This document shows, piece after piece, positions 6,867 through 6,879 of a stretch of DNA of 6,879 bases. The position numbers were made by a program, and so were the translations under genes. The DNA is from UBA5603 sp964501315 (GTDB lineage Bacteria; Bacillota_I; Bacilli_A; Izemoplasmatales; Hujiaoplasmataceae). The stretch covers positions 1-6,879 of the forward strand of contig CAZCSO010000044.1 of NCBI GenBank assembly GCA_964501315.1, in the 5' to 3' direction. Every line of letters begins with the position of its first letter. The first letter of the stretch is position 1. A model generated the notes under the pieces. It ran no database searches and was not told the origin of the DNA. It worked only from the letters and a program-made list of their open reading frames with translations.

Positions 6867-6879
6867 ATAGGAAGAGTGA

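Overview
The window carries a complete type I restriction-modification operon followed by a two-gene ATPase/STAS module, and it ends in a broken tRNA-Ser fragment. All protein genes are on the + strand. They run hsdR (14-2761), hsdS (2761-4077), hsdM (4074-5558), a GHKL-fold ATPase gene (5582-6388) and a small STAS-like (DUF4325-type) gene (6372-6683). Every junction is an overlap or a gap of about 20 bases, so one transcript probably covers all five. No promoter is visible; it would lie left of the window.

The three Hsd proteins look intact. HsdR has its nuclease and translocase motifs, HsdS has two target-recognition domains separated by conserved helical regions, and HsdM has the SAM-binding and NPPF motifs of an adenine-N6 methyltransferase. 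Together they should form an R-M-S complex that methylates a bipartite target and cuts unmodified DNA. The HsdR size and C-terminal region resemble the EcoEI/EcoAI branch (type IB). The gene order R-S-M is less common than R-M-S or M-S with a separate R.

The downstream pair is the least ordinary part. The first gene encodes a soluble HATPase_c (Bergerat-fold) protein with no histidine-kinase dimerisation domain and no membrane segment. The second encodes a 103-residue STAS-like protein. The arrangement recalls the SpoIIAB/SpoIIAA type of kinase and phosphorylatable partner. No sigma factor is present, so a regulatory or effector role tied to the restriction system is plausible but unproven. 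The pair is more A+T-rich than hsdR and hsdM.

The last ~195 bases hold no convincing gene. They contain an A+T-rich 8-bp inverted repeat and, on the - strand, the 5' half of a tRNA-Ser(GGA), which loses tRNA character in the 3' side of the anticodon stem. This looks like a scar or junction of a tRNA-targeted mobile island, which would fit the accessory cargo.

Organism: a bacterium with moderate G+C in its core-like genes (one hand-counted line of hsdR is 55%, hsdS and the last genes are far lower). The tRNA-Ser fragment and the general sequence style make me lean towards Campylobacterota (Sulfuricurvum/Sulfurimonas-like). This is a low-confidence inference.
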